Source: Polyangium mundeleinium (GTDB lineage Bacteria; Myxococcota_A; Polyangia; Polyangiales; Polyangiaceae). From it: 64,000 bases of DNA. The stretch covers positions 5,672,501 to 5,736,500 of the forward strand of contig NZ_JAQNDO010000001.1 of assembly GCF_028369105.1 (NCBI RefSeq). Reading direction: 5' to 3'. Positions within the stretch are counted from its first letter, which is position 1; the number at the start of each line of letters is the position of its first letter. Of the stretch, positions 19,731-27,828 are shown one piece after another. The translations under genes were made by a program, and so were the position numbers. The notes under the pieces were generated by a model. It saw nothing but the letters and a program-made list of their open reading frames with translations. It was not told where the DNA came from and did not search any database.

Positions 19731-20957
19731 TTATTGTTTCACGACCGGTTTGCCGTCGCTCCGGCACGAATAGAACGAGTCATACCCGTCCACGGTCGGG
19801 CTCTTGACGTTGTTCTTCCAGGCGCAGGTGGGCATGCAGCAATCCTGCATGGTCGTCGTGTGATAGGGCTCGTTGTTGAGCGTGCTGACGAAGCCGGCCG
19901 CCTTGGCCTGCGCGGCCGTCTGGATGTTCGGATCGGGCGCCGGGAGGCCCTGTGAAGCCAGCTTGCATCCCGTGACCTCCATGAGATGCGTTGGACAAGC
20001 CACGCGCTTGGCGAGGACCTTCCAGTTCTCATGGTAGTACGAAGTGGCCTGGTTCGACTGGATACAAGACTTGCGTGTCTCGTCCTGGAGCGTGGCGTCT
20101 GCGGCCGTGATGGTGTTGCACGCGCTCGTGACTTTTTGCTGGCAGGTATCGGACGCGATCAATGCGTCGCTCAAATTCCCGCCGTCATCACATTTCAGGC
20201 TGTCGGGCCCGGGTTTCACGCCACCGTTGAAGGCTTGCCCCTCCGCAGGATAGGTCTGGTACTGCGAATACCCGAACTTCGTCCCGTAGTTCAGGTCGGC
20301 GTCGCATGCGTTGAAGGCGCCGAGGCCTCCCGCTCCCATGTAAATGTCGAATCCCGTCGCCCCCGATGCCTGGGTGTTGAAGCTCTGCACGATCAGCGGC
20401 TTCGGTGGTGTCAACGTCGAGTTCGTCAGGTACCTGGGTGCGTCGAAGACGAGCTGGTAGCACTGGCAGCACGAATCGGGGAGGCCCACGTCGAGGTTCG
20501 TCCCGTCGGGATCGTGGCCCGCGACGGCATAGTTGAATGTATCCTCGAAGCCATCATCGATCGCGGCCTGCTCCATCTCGTCCGCAAACAGCATGTAACG
20601 AGGGCAGGCGTACTGAACGGGGACCCCCTCCTTGCCACCCTCGCAGGCGTTTTTCGACGTGGGACCATAATCGTTTGCACAAGCGCCGCCGCACGTGCTG
20701 CTTGGGTCCCCCTTTTTGCATCCATCGACGGAGAACTGGTTCGAGCATTCGCTGGGCGGCGGAAGCGCATACCCCCCAGGCATGTCCGGACCCGTCCCGC
20801 TCGACGAGCTCGATGCCCCGCCGTTTCCCGTGGGAGACGTCGTCGAGCTCGAACCATCCATCCCTCCAGCTCCCCCGGTGTTCGTAGCGCCAGAAGATTC
20901 GTCGCAGGCGGCATGCGCGAGGCAAAAGACGATTGGAAAGAAGCGCGTCAACTTCAT
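19731..20957 (-). CDS. Secreted GH45-like glycoside hydrolase with circularly permuted motif order
   Basis: A 408-residue predicted lipoprotein (Cys18 after FCLAHAA) with a Ser/Gly spacer to about residue 65 and many Cys. Residues 101-171 align with GH45 endoglucanases (ACEGG...VQYAC, then SCCQCYQLVF). LIVQSFNT and TGFDIYMGAGGLGAFNAC follow at 188-218, where Asp204 matches the GH45 general acid. VACPTHLMEVTGC (319-331) matches the usual GH45 C-terminal region. The motif that opens normal GH45 enzymes, T-x-x-DCC-x-P-x-C-x-W, is instead at the C-terminus: TTMQDCCMPTCAW (368-380), with Asp372 as the putative base. An expansin-like role without hydrolysis is an alternative. The stabilising Asp of the GGD loop seems absent. 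Confidence 0.8.
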   Translation of the reverse strand: MKLTRFFPIVFCLAHAACDESSGATNTGGAGGMDGSSSTTSPTGNGGASSSSSGTGPDMPGGYALPPPSECSNQFSVDGCKKGDPSSTCGGACANDYGPTSKNACEGGKEGVPVQYACPRYMLFADEMEQAAIDDGFEDTFNYAVAGHDPDGTNLDVGLPDSCCQCYQLVFDAPRYLTNSTLTPPKPLIVQSFNTQASGATGFDIYMGAGGLGAFNACDADLNYGTKFGYSQYQTYPAEGQAFNGGVKPGPDSLKCDDGGNLSDALIASDTCQQKVTSACNTITAADATLQDETRKSCIQSNQATSYYHENWKVLAKRVACPTHLMEVTGCKLASQGLPAPDPNIQTAAQAKAAGFVSTLNNEPYHTTTMQDCCMPTCAWKNNVKSPTVDGYDSFYSCRSDGKPVVKQ

Positions 20958-21174
20958 ACAGAACTCCAAAAATCGTGAAGGTCGTAGGGAGAGACCCCAC
21001 GATGATTCCAAGGGGAGGACAGGGCGTCAACGCAAAGCGTCAGGCCACGCGCTGGATTTCGACGAGGCCTGCAGGTCGATTGCACAGCGGGCTGGAAAGA
21101 GAGGGGCGACGACGGGTCCGATCTGGAGATGAATCCCGGCGCCGAGCCGCGTCGTGGTGGTAGGCTCACGCGCC

Positions 21175-21894
21175 ATGGATCGGGCTTCGTCACGGCGCCG
21201 CGAGGCGCTCTTTTTCGCGGCGTTCCTCGCGAGCGCGGTGGCTGCGTGTTTGCTCGCCGCGCTCGCGCCGGGCTCGATCGCGGTGCGCCTCGTGAAGCTC
21301 GTTCCCCTCGTTTTGCTTTGCGCCGCTCGTCTGCGCGAGCGGCGGGGGCGGCTCGCGGGGCTCGTCGGGCTCGGGCTCCTCGCGTCGCTCCTCGCGGACG
21401 CCCTCATCGATGGCGTATTCGTGGCCGGGCTCGGGGCGTTCCTCGTTGCGCACCTCTTTTATCTTGCCGGGATGGGTTTGCCGAAGCGCGCGGCGGGCGC
21501 CGCGCTCCCCATGCTCCCGGCCCTCGTCTTCGGCGGGTTCATGTGGTGGATCCTCGTCGGATCCAGCCGCGCGCCGGAGGCCCTGCACGTGCCGATCACG
21601 GCTTATGCGATCGCCATCTCGTCCATGCTCGGCCGGGCGATCGGGCGCGCCTTCGTCGAGCCGAAGGACCACGCTTCGCGTGTCCTCTGTGCCGGCGCGC
21701 TCTTCTTCGTGATATCGGACTCGCTCATCGGCGTGAATCGCTGGGTCTACCCCGTGCCCCTCGGGCGGGTCTGGATTCTGTCGACGTACTACGTGGGGCA
21801 ATACCTGATTTTTCGAGGCTCCGCGCCGCCCCAGAGCGAGGCAGAGGACGCCGAAGGCCGCGTCGAGACGAACCATTCTCCCCAGGTCACCTGA
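21175..21894 (+). CDS. YhhN/TMEM86-family integral membrane protein
   Basis: A 239-residue membrane protein with about seven or eight hydrophobic helices. Family hallmarks are GAFLVAHLFYLAGM in the middle and FFVISDSLIGVNRW near the end, both typical of YhhN proteins. Eukaryotic members (TMEM86) and some bacterial ones are lysoplasmalogenases that cleave the vinyl ether bond of lysoplasmalogens. Plasmalogens and ether lipids occur in myxobacteria, so the role would fit, but this is inferred from family only. ATG at 21175 is preferred over an upstream in-frame GTG at 21154. The C-terminal 20 residues are polar and cytoplasmic-looking. Confidence 0.82.
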   Translation: MDRASSRRREALFFAAFLASAVAACLLAALAPGSIAVRLVKLVPLVLLCAARLRERRGRLAGLVGLGLLASLLADALIDGVFVAGLGAFLVAHLFYLAGMGLPKRAAGAALPMLPALVFGGFMWWILVGSSRAPEALHVPITAYAIAISSMLGRAIGRAFVEPKDHASRVLCAGALFFVISDSLIGVNRWVYPVPLGRVWILSTYYVGQYLIFRGSAPPQSEAEDAEGRVETNHSPQVT

Positions 21895-21908
21895 CCTCCA
21901 CGGCTTGG

Positions 21909-22197
21909 TCACACCGCCGCGACGAAGCGCCCCTCGGCGGTCGCAAAGCCATCGAGGTACACCTTGTGCGGAGGCGCGGGGTCGACGAGCAGCGCGCAGA
22001 AGCCCCCAGGCTGGACGAAGAACATCTGCACGTCGCACACGAACCAGTGCACCTTCACCCGCGAGGCCAGGAGGGATCCCGGCGGCGGGACGGCGACGCC
22101 CGGTGCGCCCGACGCGCCCATGGCCACGAACGCGTCCACTTCGAGGTGGACCTCGATCCTGTACTGGTTCCCCGTGAACAGGATGCGGTCCCGGTAT
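21909..22197 (-). pseudogene. 3' remnant of an unrecognised gene, truncated beside the insertion sequence
   Basis: The last roughly 95 codons (RILFTGNQYRIEVHLEVD... to FATAEGRFVAAV) have the strong GC third-position bias of native genes. At about 22195 this changes abruptly to AT-containing sequence (TATAGTAAAGTAAAACC) without coding character, and no good start is present. This looks like the C-terminal end of a gene whose 5' part was lost when the insertion sequence and neighbouring foreign DNA arrived. I do not recognise the protein. A short complete ORF starting further upstream (to 22307) is possible but less likely. Confidence 0.5.
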
Positions 22198-22430
22198 AGT
22201 AAAGTAAAACCTCTCCAAGGCAAGTCACAAGCGGCCTGAATTCGCGAGGCCCACGCGCCACCGAGAGTGCCACCGTGCTCGCGTTGGGCAACTCGCGTCC
22301 TCGCCATCCTCGCCGGGTTTGGCTTCCAGGCGGCCGCGGTTGCTGCCCGGCGCAGCCCCGAGCATCTCGCCGCGGCTGCGGGTGGCTCCGGGCGCGAGAT
22401 TGCCCTTTGCTGCGCGCGGCGGCTCCGCGA

Positions 22431-23393
22431 TTATGCGGGCGATGGGCAGACGGAGCCTCCGGCGGGGGCTCGGAGCTCCGGATGCGCAGCCGCCCTCGCT
22501 GCCAGGCGACGCTGCCGCCGCGCCTCACGAGCTGCCTCGAGCTTCGTGTCACGTGCGGCCCAGATGATATCGGCTCGGCCCGCGAGCGCGTCGTTCGGTG
22601 TGATGTACCCGATGGCGCTGTGCAAGCGCACGCCGTTGTAATGGTCGACGAAGCGCCCGACGATGCGGCGGGCATCCGCGAGCGATGACGGCGGCGTCAC
22701 CCGAATCGCGTCGCTCTTCAGCGTCCTGTGCCAGCGCTCGATCTTGCCATTCGACTGGGGGTAGTTGACCGAGATGCGCACGTGCGTCATGCCCGCGATT
22801 CGGATGAACTCCTTGAAGTCCTTCGCGATGAACTGCGGGCCGTTGTCCGAGATGATGCGTGGCCTTTCGTCAGGGTACTTCTCGCGCGCACGCTGTGCGA
22901 TGCACTCGACATCCAACTCGGTCATCGCTTCGCGAATCTCCCAATGGACGATCGCGCGGCTGGCGCCGTCGAGCAGCGAGCACAGGTAATAGAACGTGCC
23001 AGCTACGTTCAGGTAGGCGATATCGATGTGCCAGTGCTCGTGCGGCCTGAGCGGCTGCACGAAGCCGGTGCCCTTCTTCGACGCGCCCCGCTTCCAGCGG
23101 TCGAGGCGGCCTGCCGCCGACAGCACCCGATAGGTGGTCGAAGGACTGACGGCGACGACGTCCTGGTCCAGCATCATGAACGTCAATCGGCGATAGCCCT
23201 CGAGCGGGTTCTTTGCGTGGAAGTCGAGCACCTTCTGCCGCTCCTCGGGCCCGATCCAGAAGTCGCGTGGCACATCTGCATTGTGCTCGTTCGCCTTACC
23301 GTAGCGCTTCTTCCAGTCGAAGAACTTGCTGCGCGCGACGCCGAGCCAGCGAATGAAGCTCTCCCCGATGATATTCGTCTTGTCGGCCCACAC
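22431..23393 (-). CDS. IS3-family transposase, OrfB (DDE catalytic subunit)
   Basis: About 320 residues with the rve integrase core: HIDIAYL (first Asp), ISDNGPQF (second Asp) and NGKIERWHRTLK (Glu), plus the upstream HTH_21-like segment EGYRRLTFMML. This is the catalytic part of an IS3-type transposase. The frame stays open upstream to overlap the end of OrfA (LTGRWVPHDTRDEVVDFVR precedes the GTG at 23393), so the protein is probably made as an OrfAB fusion by -1 frameshifting. The C-terminal extension is Arg/Ala-rich. The gene appears intact. Terminal inverted repeats could not be identified, so the element ends are unknown. Confidence 0.92.
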   Translation of the reverse strand: MWADKTNIIGESFIRWLGVARSKFFDWKKRYGKANEHNADVPRDFWIGPEERQKVLDFHAKNPLEGYRRLTFMMLDQDVVAVSPSTTYRVLSAAGRLDRWKRGASKKGTGFVQPLRPHEHWHIDIAYLNVAGTFYYLCSLLDGASRAIVHWEIREAMTELDVECIAQRAREKYPDERPRIISDNGPQFIAKDFKEFIRIAGMTHVRISVNYPQSNGKIERWHRTLKSDAIRVTPPSSLADARRIVGRFVDHYNGVRLHSAIGYITPNDALAGRADIIWAARDTKLEAAREARRQRRLAARAAAHPELRAPAGGSVCPSPA

Positions 23394-23446
23394 GCGGACG
23401 AAGTCGACGACCTCGTCACGCGTGTCGTGGGGAACCCACCGGCCGG

Positions 23447-23770
23447 TCAGGGCTCCCCAAGTTCTTTTTTCAGCTTGACGTATTCCTCGGAGATCTCCGC
23501 GATCACCGCGTCCTTCTTCGAGAGCTTGGCCTCCAGCTGCGCGACGCGCGCTTCGAGCTCACGCTCGCGTGCCGAGGGCTTGTCCTTCGGCGGCCCATCG
23601 AACACGACGGCCGCGTTCTCGAACAGCTGCCGCTGCCAGGTGTAGAAGAGGCTCGGCTGCAGCTTCGTCTCGTCGCAAAGGCTCGAAACGGGCACCTTCT
23701 CCACGTGGTGGCGCTTCAGCAGCGCGGCCTTCTGCTCGCTCGTGTGGTTTCTTCGGATTCGCTTCGGCAT
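23447..23770 (-). CDS. IS3-family transposase, OrfA (HTH/leucine zipper)
   Basis: A 107-residue protein with an N-terminal helix-turn-helix (EQKAALLKRHHVEKVPVSSL, then SLFYTWQRQLF) that would bind the element ends. A C-terminal coiled coil (ARERELEARVAQLEAKLSKK) is typical for OrfA multimerisation. Its last codons contain AAAAAAG (complement of 23464-23470), and OrfB lies in the -1 frame, the classic arrangement for IS3 programmed frameshifting. The gene is intact. Confidence 0.92.
   Translation of the reverse strand: MPKRIRRNHTSEQKAALLKRHHVEKVPVSSLCDETKLQPSLFYTWQRQLFENAAVVFDGPPKDKPSARERELEARVAQLEAKLSKKDAVIAEISEEYVKLKKELGEP
23464..23470 (-). promoter_or_regulatory. Candidate -1 ribosomal frameshift site (AAAAAAG)
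   Basis: An A6G heptamer lies nine codons from the start of the coding overlap, near the end of OrfA, and shifting back one base enters the OrfB frame. The phase is AAA AAA G rather than the textbook A AAA AAG, so efficiency is uncertain. Confidence 0.5.
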
Positions 23771-23900
23771 GAACGGTTTGTCCTCGACCGTGTAGCACGG
23801 CGGTCAGGTTTGTCCCGTTCCGAGGGAGGCAGAACACCTTCGGGGCACCAGCGTCGGAGGAGCAAGCCGTCGGTGTCAGGACGGGGGTGGGCGAGGTGGT

Positions 23901-24026
23901 ACGAACGAACGGGCCCGGTGGTATACAGCCATGAGTTTGGCAGCGGAGGTCCGCGCATGCCTGGAGGTAGCAGAAGCGCTCGGGTACATTGAAAAAACGG
24001 ACGAGAACCTGCTCGACACGCTGTGA
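23901..24026 (+). pseudogene. 3' fragment of a second four-helix-bundle gene
   Basis: Reads ARWYTAMSLAAEVRACLEVA, then EALGYIEKTDENLLDTL and a stop. This is nearly identical to residues about 55-96 of the intact protein encoded at 12073-12399, differing at a few positions. Similarity begins at GAACGAACGGG and ends at the codon before the stop, 4 bp from the stop codon of the DUF262 gene. It has no start codon or binding site. It marks a recombination junction between a four-helix-bundle cassette, the insertion sequence and the defence-like operon. Confidence 0.85.
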
Positions 24027-24029
24027 GAG

Positions 24030-25559
24030 TTATGCTGTTCGCTGTTGCAGGAAGCTGCGTACTGCATCTTCGAGAGCCGCACGCCGTAGCGTTAAGAATT
24101 CGTCCCATCTATTAACGCTCAGCGCATACCGTGCTTTTGCCGATATACAATGACTTTCTAGTATGTCGGGTGCTGTTCGGCAGATTGCCTGACGGAGCTG
24201 GGGGAGTTTGTTGTGGAGAATTCGGTTCTCGGTGGCGCCTGCGCTGTCGGCCCTGTCCCGCACAATGCGGACTAGCGCCTCATCGCCATGCTCATCGAGA
24301 AGCGACTTGACATCTAGCTCCTCGCCCGTTTGAAGGTGTCGGGGCCGGCGAGAGGCCAAGACCGCACAGACAAGCTTTGTTCCGGCCTCGCGAAAGTCGT
24401 GTCGCTGAGGTAGGTCGAATGGCCTTTCCGGAAGGGGTGTGCTCTGGATTAACTGCTGAATTGTCGCTGATTCATCGTCGGTGACGCTTTTGAGTGCTGC
24501 CCGGATCGTTGGAGCGTCAGCGCGTGCGTGCGAAGCTGACCACGCTCCTCGCCAGAACCAGGCTGCGAGCTGCCGTCGCGTCGCAGGAGATGGCCTCCGG
24601 ACAAGGTGAAAGAGCTTCGTAAGCGGGACGAGAGGGAAACGATACGGTAGGAGCTTCACATGTACGATGCCTACCTCCTCTTGAAGAAATGCAATCACGT
24701 TTTCAATCGCACGCTCGGTAGCATCAAGCGCGGTACGGACCTCCTCTTGAGGCTTTTCACGCAGGGCTTCCCCGAAGTTGCGCGTCACGTCTATCCCTAG
24801 CACTGCAGCGGCGGCTTTTAGCAACCACTCCTCCTCCGGCGCGCCGAAGCCGAGAGCATTAAGACGTGCTCCCAATGCAGCGAGATCCGTACCAGGTCGG
24901 CCCCGGTGAATCGCTGCGAATACCTCCTTAGCTTCAAGCCGCTTACCCGTAGTGTTGAGTCGCTCGAAGATCTCGCGGATTTGTCCTTCGTCTTGTGCAT
25001 GGACAATATAGACAGGTATCCGATAGTCCCTTAGTGCGCGTACGAGTTGATTGGCAACGTTTACGAGCGGTGGGGGTAGTCGCCGAGCTTGTAGCCACTG
25101 CAAAAAACGCATTGTGTCGGCTACTTCGGGCAATGGGAGCCACGATTCAGCAACGCGCTCGCGTGGTTGAGCGTATTCGAACTTGCCTTCTGCAAGATCA
25201 AAAAATAGGCTGAACTTGCCGGAAGCCTGTGTGCCTCTCGCGAGCAGGACGGCTACCAGTGACGTGACACGTTGTTGCCCGTCGATAATGAGATGGTTGC
25301 GGCCACGCGACGGTTCAAAGCGCAGCGGGCCAAAATCAGTCCGGACCCCTTCCGTATGCTCCGTCTCCCATAGAAGGAGATCGCCAATGGGATAGCCTCG
25401 GTAAATGCTGTCGAAAAGCTTCCGCACATCTTCCGCTTCCCAGACGAAGTTGCGCTGGAACACTGGGATATAGAGTTGGCCTTCTTTGGCCTTGCGCAAG
25501 ATGTCGTCGACACTCCACGTCGTCGCCTCTGGACGAACGAACGGTTCAGGCTGGTTCAT
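24030..25559 (-). CDS. DUF262 domain protein, third gene of a candidate defence operon
   Basis: A 509-residue protein of the DUF262/GmrS-N type. Seen: IPVFQRNFVW (31-40), YRGYPIGDLLLW, the hallmark IIDGQQRVTSL (91-101) and IFERLNTTGKRL (197-208), which form the ParB/sulfiredoxin-like nucleotide-binding fold. The C-terminal region resembles that following DUF262 in GmrSD-like proteins (ENRILHNKL; SVNRWDEFLTLRR), but the HNH-type HHIFP motif expected there is missing (only DEHGDEA is found), so nuclease activity is doubtful. It overlaps the upstream gene by 4 bp. DUF262 proteins act in type IV restriction and phosphorothioate-sensing systems. GC content is lower than in surrounding genes. Confidence 0.85.
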   Translation of the reverse strand: MNQPEPFVRPEATTWSVDDILRKAKEGQLYIPVFQRNFVWEAEDVRKLFDSIYRGYPIGDLLLWETEHTEGVRTDFGPLRFEPSRGRNHLIIDGQQRVTSLVAVLLARGTQASGKFSLFFDLAEGKFEYAQPRERVAESWLPLPEVADTMRFLQWLQARRLPPPLVNVANQLVRALRDYRIPVYIVHAQDEGQIREIFERLNTTGKRLEAKEVFAAIHRGRPGTDLAALGARLNALGFGAPEEEWLLKAAAAVLGIDVTRNFGEALREKPQEEVRTALDATERAIENVIAFLQEEVGIVHVKLLPYRFPLVPLTKLFHLVRRPSPATRRQLAAWFWRGAWSASHARADAPTIRAALKSVTDDESATIQQLIQSTPLPERPFDLPQRHDFREAGTKLVCAVLASRRPRHLQTGEELDVKSLLDEHGDEALVRIVRDRADSAGATENRILHNKLPQLRQAICRTAPDILESHCISAKARYALSVNRWDEFLTLRRAALEDAVRSFLQQRTA

Positions 25560-26656
25560 AGCCAGTCCTCCAATAGCTCGGCGATCGCAAGGAGTTCGGC
25601 CCTTGCATCATCGTCCAGCCATGAAGTATCGAAGTTTTCGTCATGTAGGTGTTGAATTGCCTTTTCCGCAGCATTTTCACCGAAACGCAGCTTCAGATCG
25701 TCGACGTGCTTGAGTTTTTGCTTGTCGTCGAGCGCACGCCACGCTTCAAACTGTTCATGTAGAATAGGGCGGGAGAGCGTCGTGTTGGCTTTGCTCTTGA
25801 TTTCTTTGGCAACATTGTCGAGCGCTTCCTTGTTGGCATCCTTGATTCTGTTGCCATGATGCTCGAGTTGCTTCAGAATCCAGCTGTAAATTAGGACTGC
25901 GCGCTGACGGGCCCTGCGCCTCTTGGTTGTGTCCCTGATGGTCTGCGACTTTGAACCTTTCCACTCTGCGAGCATTGACCAAATGCTTGAAGGTACATAA
26001 TTTTCGAGTTCTCGGCGTGCTAATATGTGGATCGGTATTTTCTTTGCGTCGCAGCTTTCTTTGATTTTGCGTGCCGTCTTGCTTGGTCCATCTTCAGGCT
26101 CATCGCGATCGCTATCGATTATTACGAATGAGCGCTCCGAACCAGACACTCTGTCGACGGCATTTTTGACCTCGCCCGAACCTCCACACCCCCGAGGTTG
26201 AATCCATTTTTGTTCGAGCGCGCTTTGGAGCTTGGGAGATTTACTCACTCGGATCGCTAGCCGGACCAAAATACTGTCCTTGTCGTTTTCGAGCAAGACA
26301 TCCAGAGATTGTTCCGCCCATATACCCACCTCCTCGGGGGCGAGGACGAAGGCGATCTCGGGTTTATCCAGTAGCGGCTCCCCTGATACGACCGCACACA
26401 TTCCTGGCTTGTTGGCAGGTGCGAATGGATCTGCGGGACTTCGTTGCAGGAATTCTTCCCACCTCTGGCGCAGTCGTTCACGAAGCATAGGGGCACATGC
26501 CTGAACCATGAAGTCGCTGTCCAGAATTGCCTCGGGATCATCAATGTCGATCTCGTGTTGAGTGCGATAGGCACGGTCGAACAGGCGCCGCAGTTGTTCA
26601 TAGATGCGCTCGTCGCGGCAGTTGAAGAGCGTTGTGTCGCGGATGCGAACTTTCAC
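25556..26656 (-). CDS. TOPRIM/DUF4435-like protein, second gene of a candidate defence operon
   Basis: A 366-residue protein. The central part has features of the TOPRIM-like nuclease fold in OLD and PARIS-type systems: an acidic patch PEEVGIWAEQSLDVLLEND (108-124), SFVIIDSDRDEP (176-187) with the Asp-x-Asp pair, and ARRELENYVP (213-222), typical of DUF4435. The N-terminal 100 residues and the helical C-terminus are not recognised. A GTG start at 26656 overlaps the stop of the ATPase gene by four bases (GTGA), and its own stop overlaps the DUF262 start by four. A longer start at 26740 would overlap the ATPase gene by 88 bp and is rejected. It is probably the effector or nuclease partner of the ATPase. 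Confidence 0.75.
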   Translation of the reverse strand: MKVRIRDTTLFNCRDERIYEQLRRLFDRAYRTQHEIDIDDPEAILDSDFMVQACAPMLRERLRQRWEEFLQRSPADPFAPANKPGMCAVVSGEPLLDKPEIAFVLAPEEVGIWAEQSLDVLLENDKDSILVRLAIRVSKSPKLQSALEQKWIQPRGCGGSGEVKNAVDRVSGSERSFVIIDSDRDEPEDGPSKTARKIKESCDAKKIPIHILARRELENYVPSSIWSMLAEWKGSKSQTIRDTTKRRRARQRAVLIYSWILKQLEHHGNRIKDANKEALDNVAKEIKSKANTTLSRPILHEQFEAWRALDDKQKLKHVDDLKLRFGENAAEKAIQHLHDENFDTSWLDDDARAELLAIAELLEDWL

Positions 26657-27828
26657 GGCAAGAGGCCTCGGCGTACGAGTTCTCGACGAAGAGCTGCAAA
26701 TTCGCGCTGAGGTTCGGCAAATACGTCCTTGGGCCACCAATCTGGAGTCGCACGCTCATCGAATGCGATTTCTTTGACTTGGCCACCAACAGCGGTGTCG
26801 TCTTCGACAAAGTACATTTTTACGTCTCGTGGCGACAGGCGTCCGGCTGCAATCTCGCGACGGATCCGGAGGACCAATACATCGGAGTGCGTTTCCACGA
26901 GTAGCCGTGTAGACGGCCGCTGCTTTACGCACTCGATGAGCAACTCGGCAACAGCGACATGCGCCCGCGGGTGCAGGTGCAACTCAGGTTGTTCGAGACA
27001 AAAAAGCGATGGCTGTGCGCGAGCAAGCCGGATTGCCACTACCAAGGGCAGGATCTGAGCGATGCCAGCGCCACTGTCCAGCATGCTCACTGGCTCCCTG
27101 GAGGTTCCTTCGGCTAGGACCTCAAAGGTATCCTTGCGCGTCTCGAAGGCGTCCTTGAGTTCGCGAACATGTAGACGTACGCGAAGCGGGGCGAAGAAGT
27201 CGTTGATTTCATCGATCCCTTTATCTCCAGACGCAGCCAGGATCATGGGAGCGCGTTCGCCGAACTGGCCCACATCGTCTGGCGTGTAGCCGAGATAGTC
27301 GTGGTAGCGTTCTCCTAGCGGGCGCATCCCGCGCAGAACATGGATACTCGGAGGAATCGATGCGAGTTCGGGGACCTCGGCCAACGCAGAGCGTGCCGCA
27401 CTCCATGTAATGTTCGTAAACTCCCGCGCTCGTCCCGTCCCATCGTCGATCGACAAATGTGTCACGACCTGTTTGTGCCCGTGCTCGGGTAACGATGTAA
27501 CACCCATCGCTAAGCGGTTTGCTCCTGCAACACCGGCGAGCCCAAGCTTCCACTGTAGGCCTGTCGCCTGGCGGCGAAAACATACTGATGGGAGTGCGCC
27601 AAAGTCGATCCCACCGACCTTCGTGGGTAATGGGGATGGCGCATCCTTGCCAAGCGGATGGGTCAGGTACGAAGGGGCAAAGCAAAGCGCGGTTTTGCCT
27701 GCGTTGTTACGCCCGAGTAGGAGGGTGAGCTTCCCCAACTCCACGCGTGCCTCTTGGCCGAATGCCTTATAGCCCTCGACTGAGAACCACGTGAGATCGG
27801 GACGCGGAATGAGCAACTCTGCGGACAT
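26653..27828 (-). CDS. SMC/OLD-like AAA ATPase, first gene of a candidate defence operon
   Basis: A 391-residue ATPase of the AAA_15/AAA_21 (RecF/OLD-like) class. Walker A is GRNNAGKT (39-46). An ABC-type signature region follows (MLDSGAGIAQILPLV), then Walker B LFCLEQPELHLHP and the switch His in VETHSD. The end, WWPKDVFAEPQREFAAL, resembles the DUF3696 C-terminus. There is no long coiled coil. Such ATPases act as sensors in defence systems such as PARIS, Septu and OLD/Gabija-like systems. ATG at 27828 was chosen; a TTG at 27849 is also possible. Base composition is lower in GC than the flanks, suggesting transfer. Confidence 0.88.
   Translation of the reverse strand: MSAELLIPRPDLTWFSVEGYKAFGQEARVELGKLTLLLGRNNAGKTALCFAPSYLTHPLGKDAPSPLPTKVGGIDFGALPSVCFRRQATGLQWKLGLAGVAGANRLAMGVTSLPEHGHKQVVTHLSIDDGTGRAREFTNITWSAARSALAEVPELASIPPSIHVLRGMRPLGERYHDYLGYTPDDVGQFGERAPMILAASGDKGIDEINDFFAPLRVRLHVRELKDAFETRKDTFEVLAEGTSREPVSMLDSGAGIAQILPLVVAIRLARAQPSLFCLEQPELHLHPRAHVAVAELLIECVKQRPSTRLLVETHSDVLVLRIRREIAAGRLSPRDVKMYFVEDDTAVGGQVKEIAFDERATPDWWPKDVFAEPQREFAALRRELVRRGLLP

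Noticed and set aside
24030-25559. Calling the DUF262 protein a complete GmrSD restriction enzyme
   Set aside because: No DUF1524 domain or HHIFP-like nuclease motif is present in the C-terminal part.
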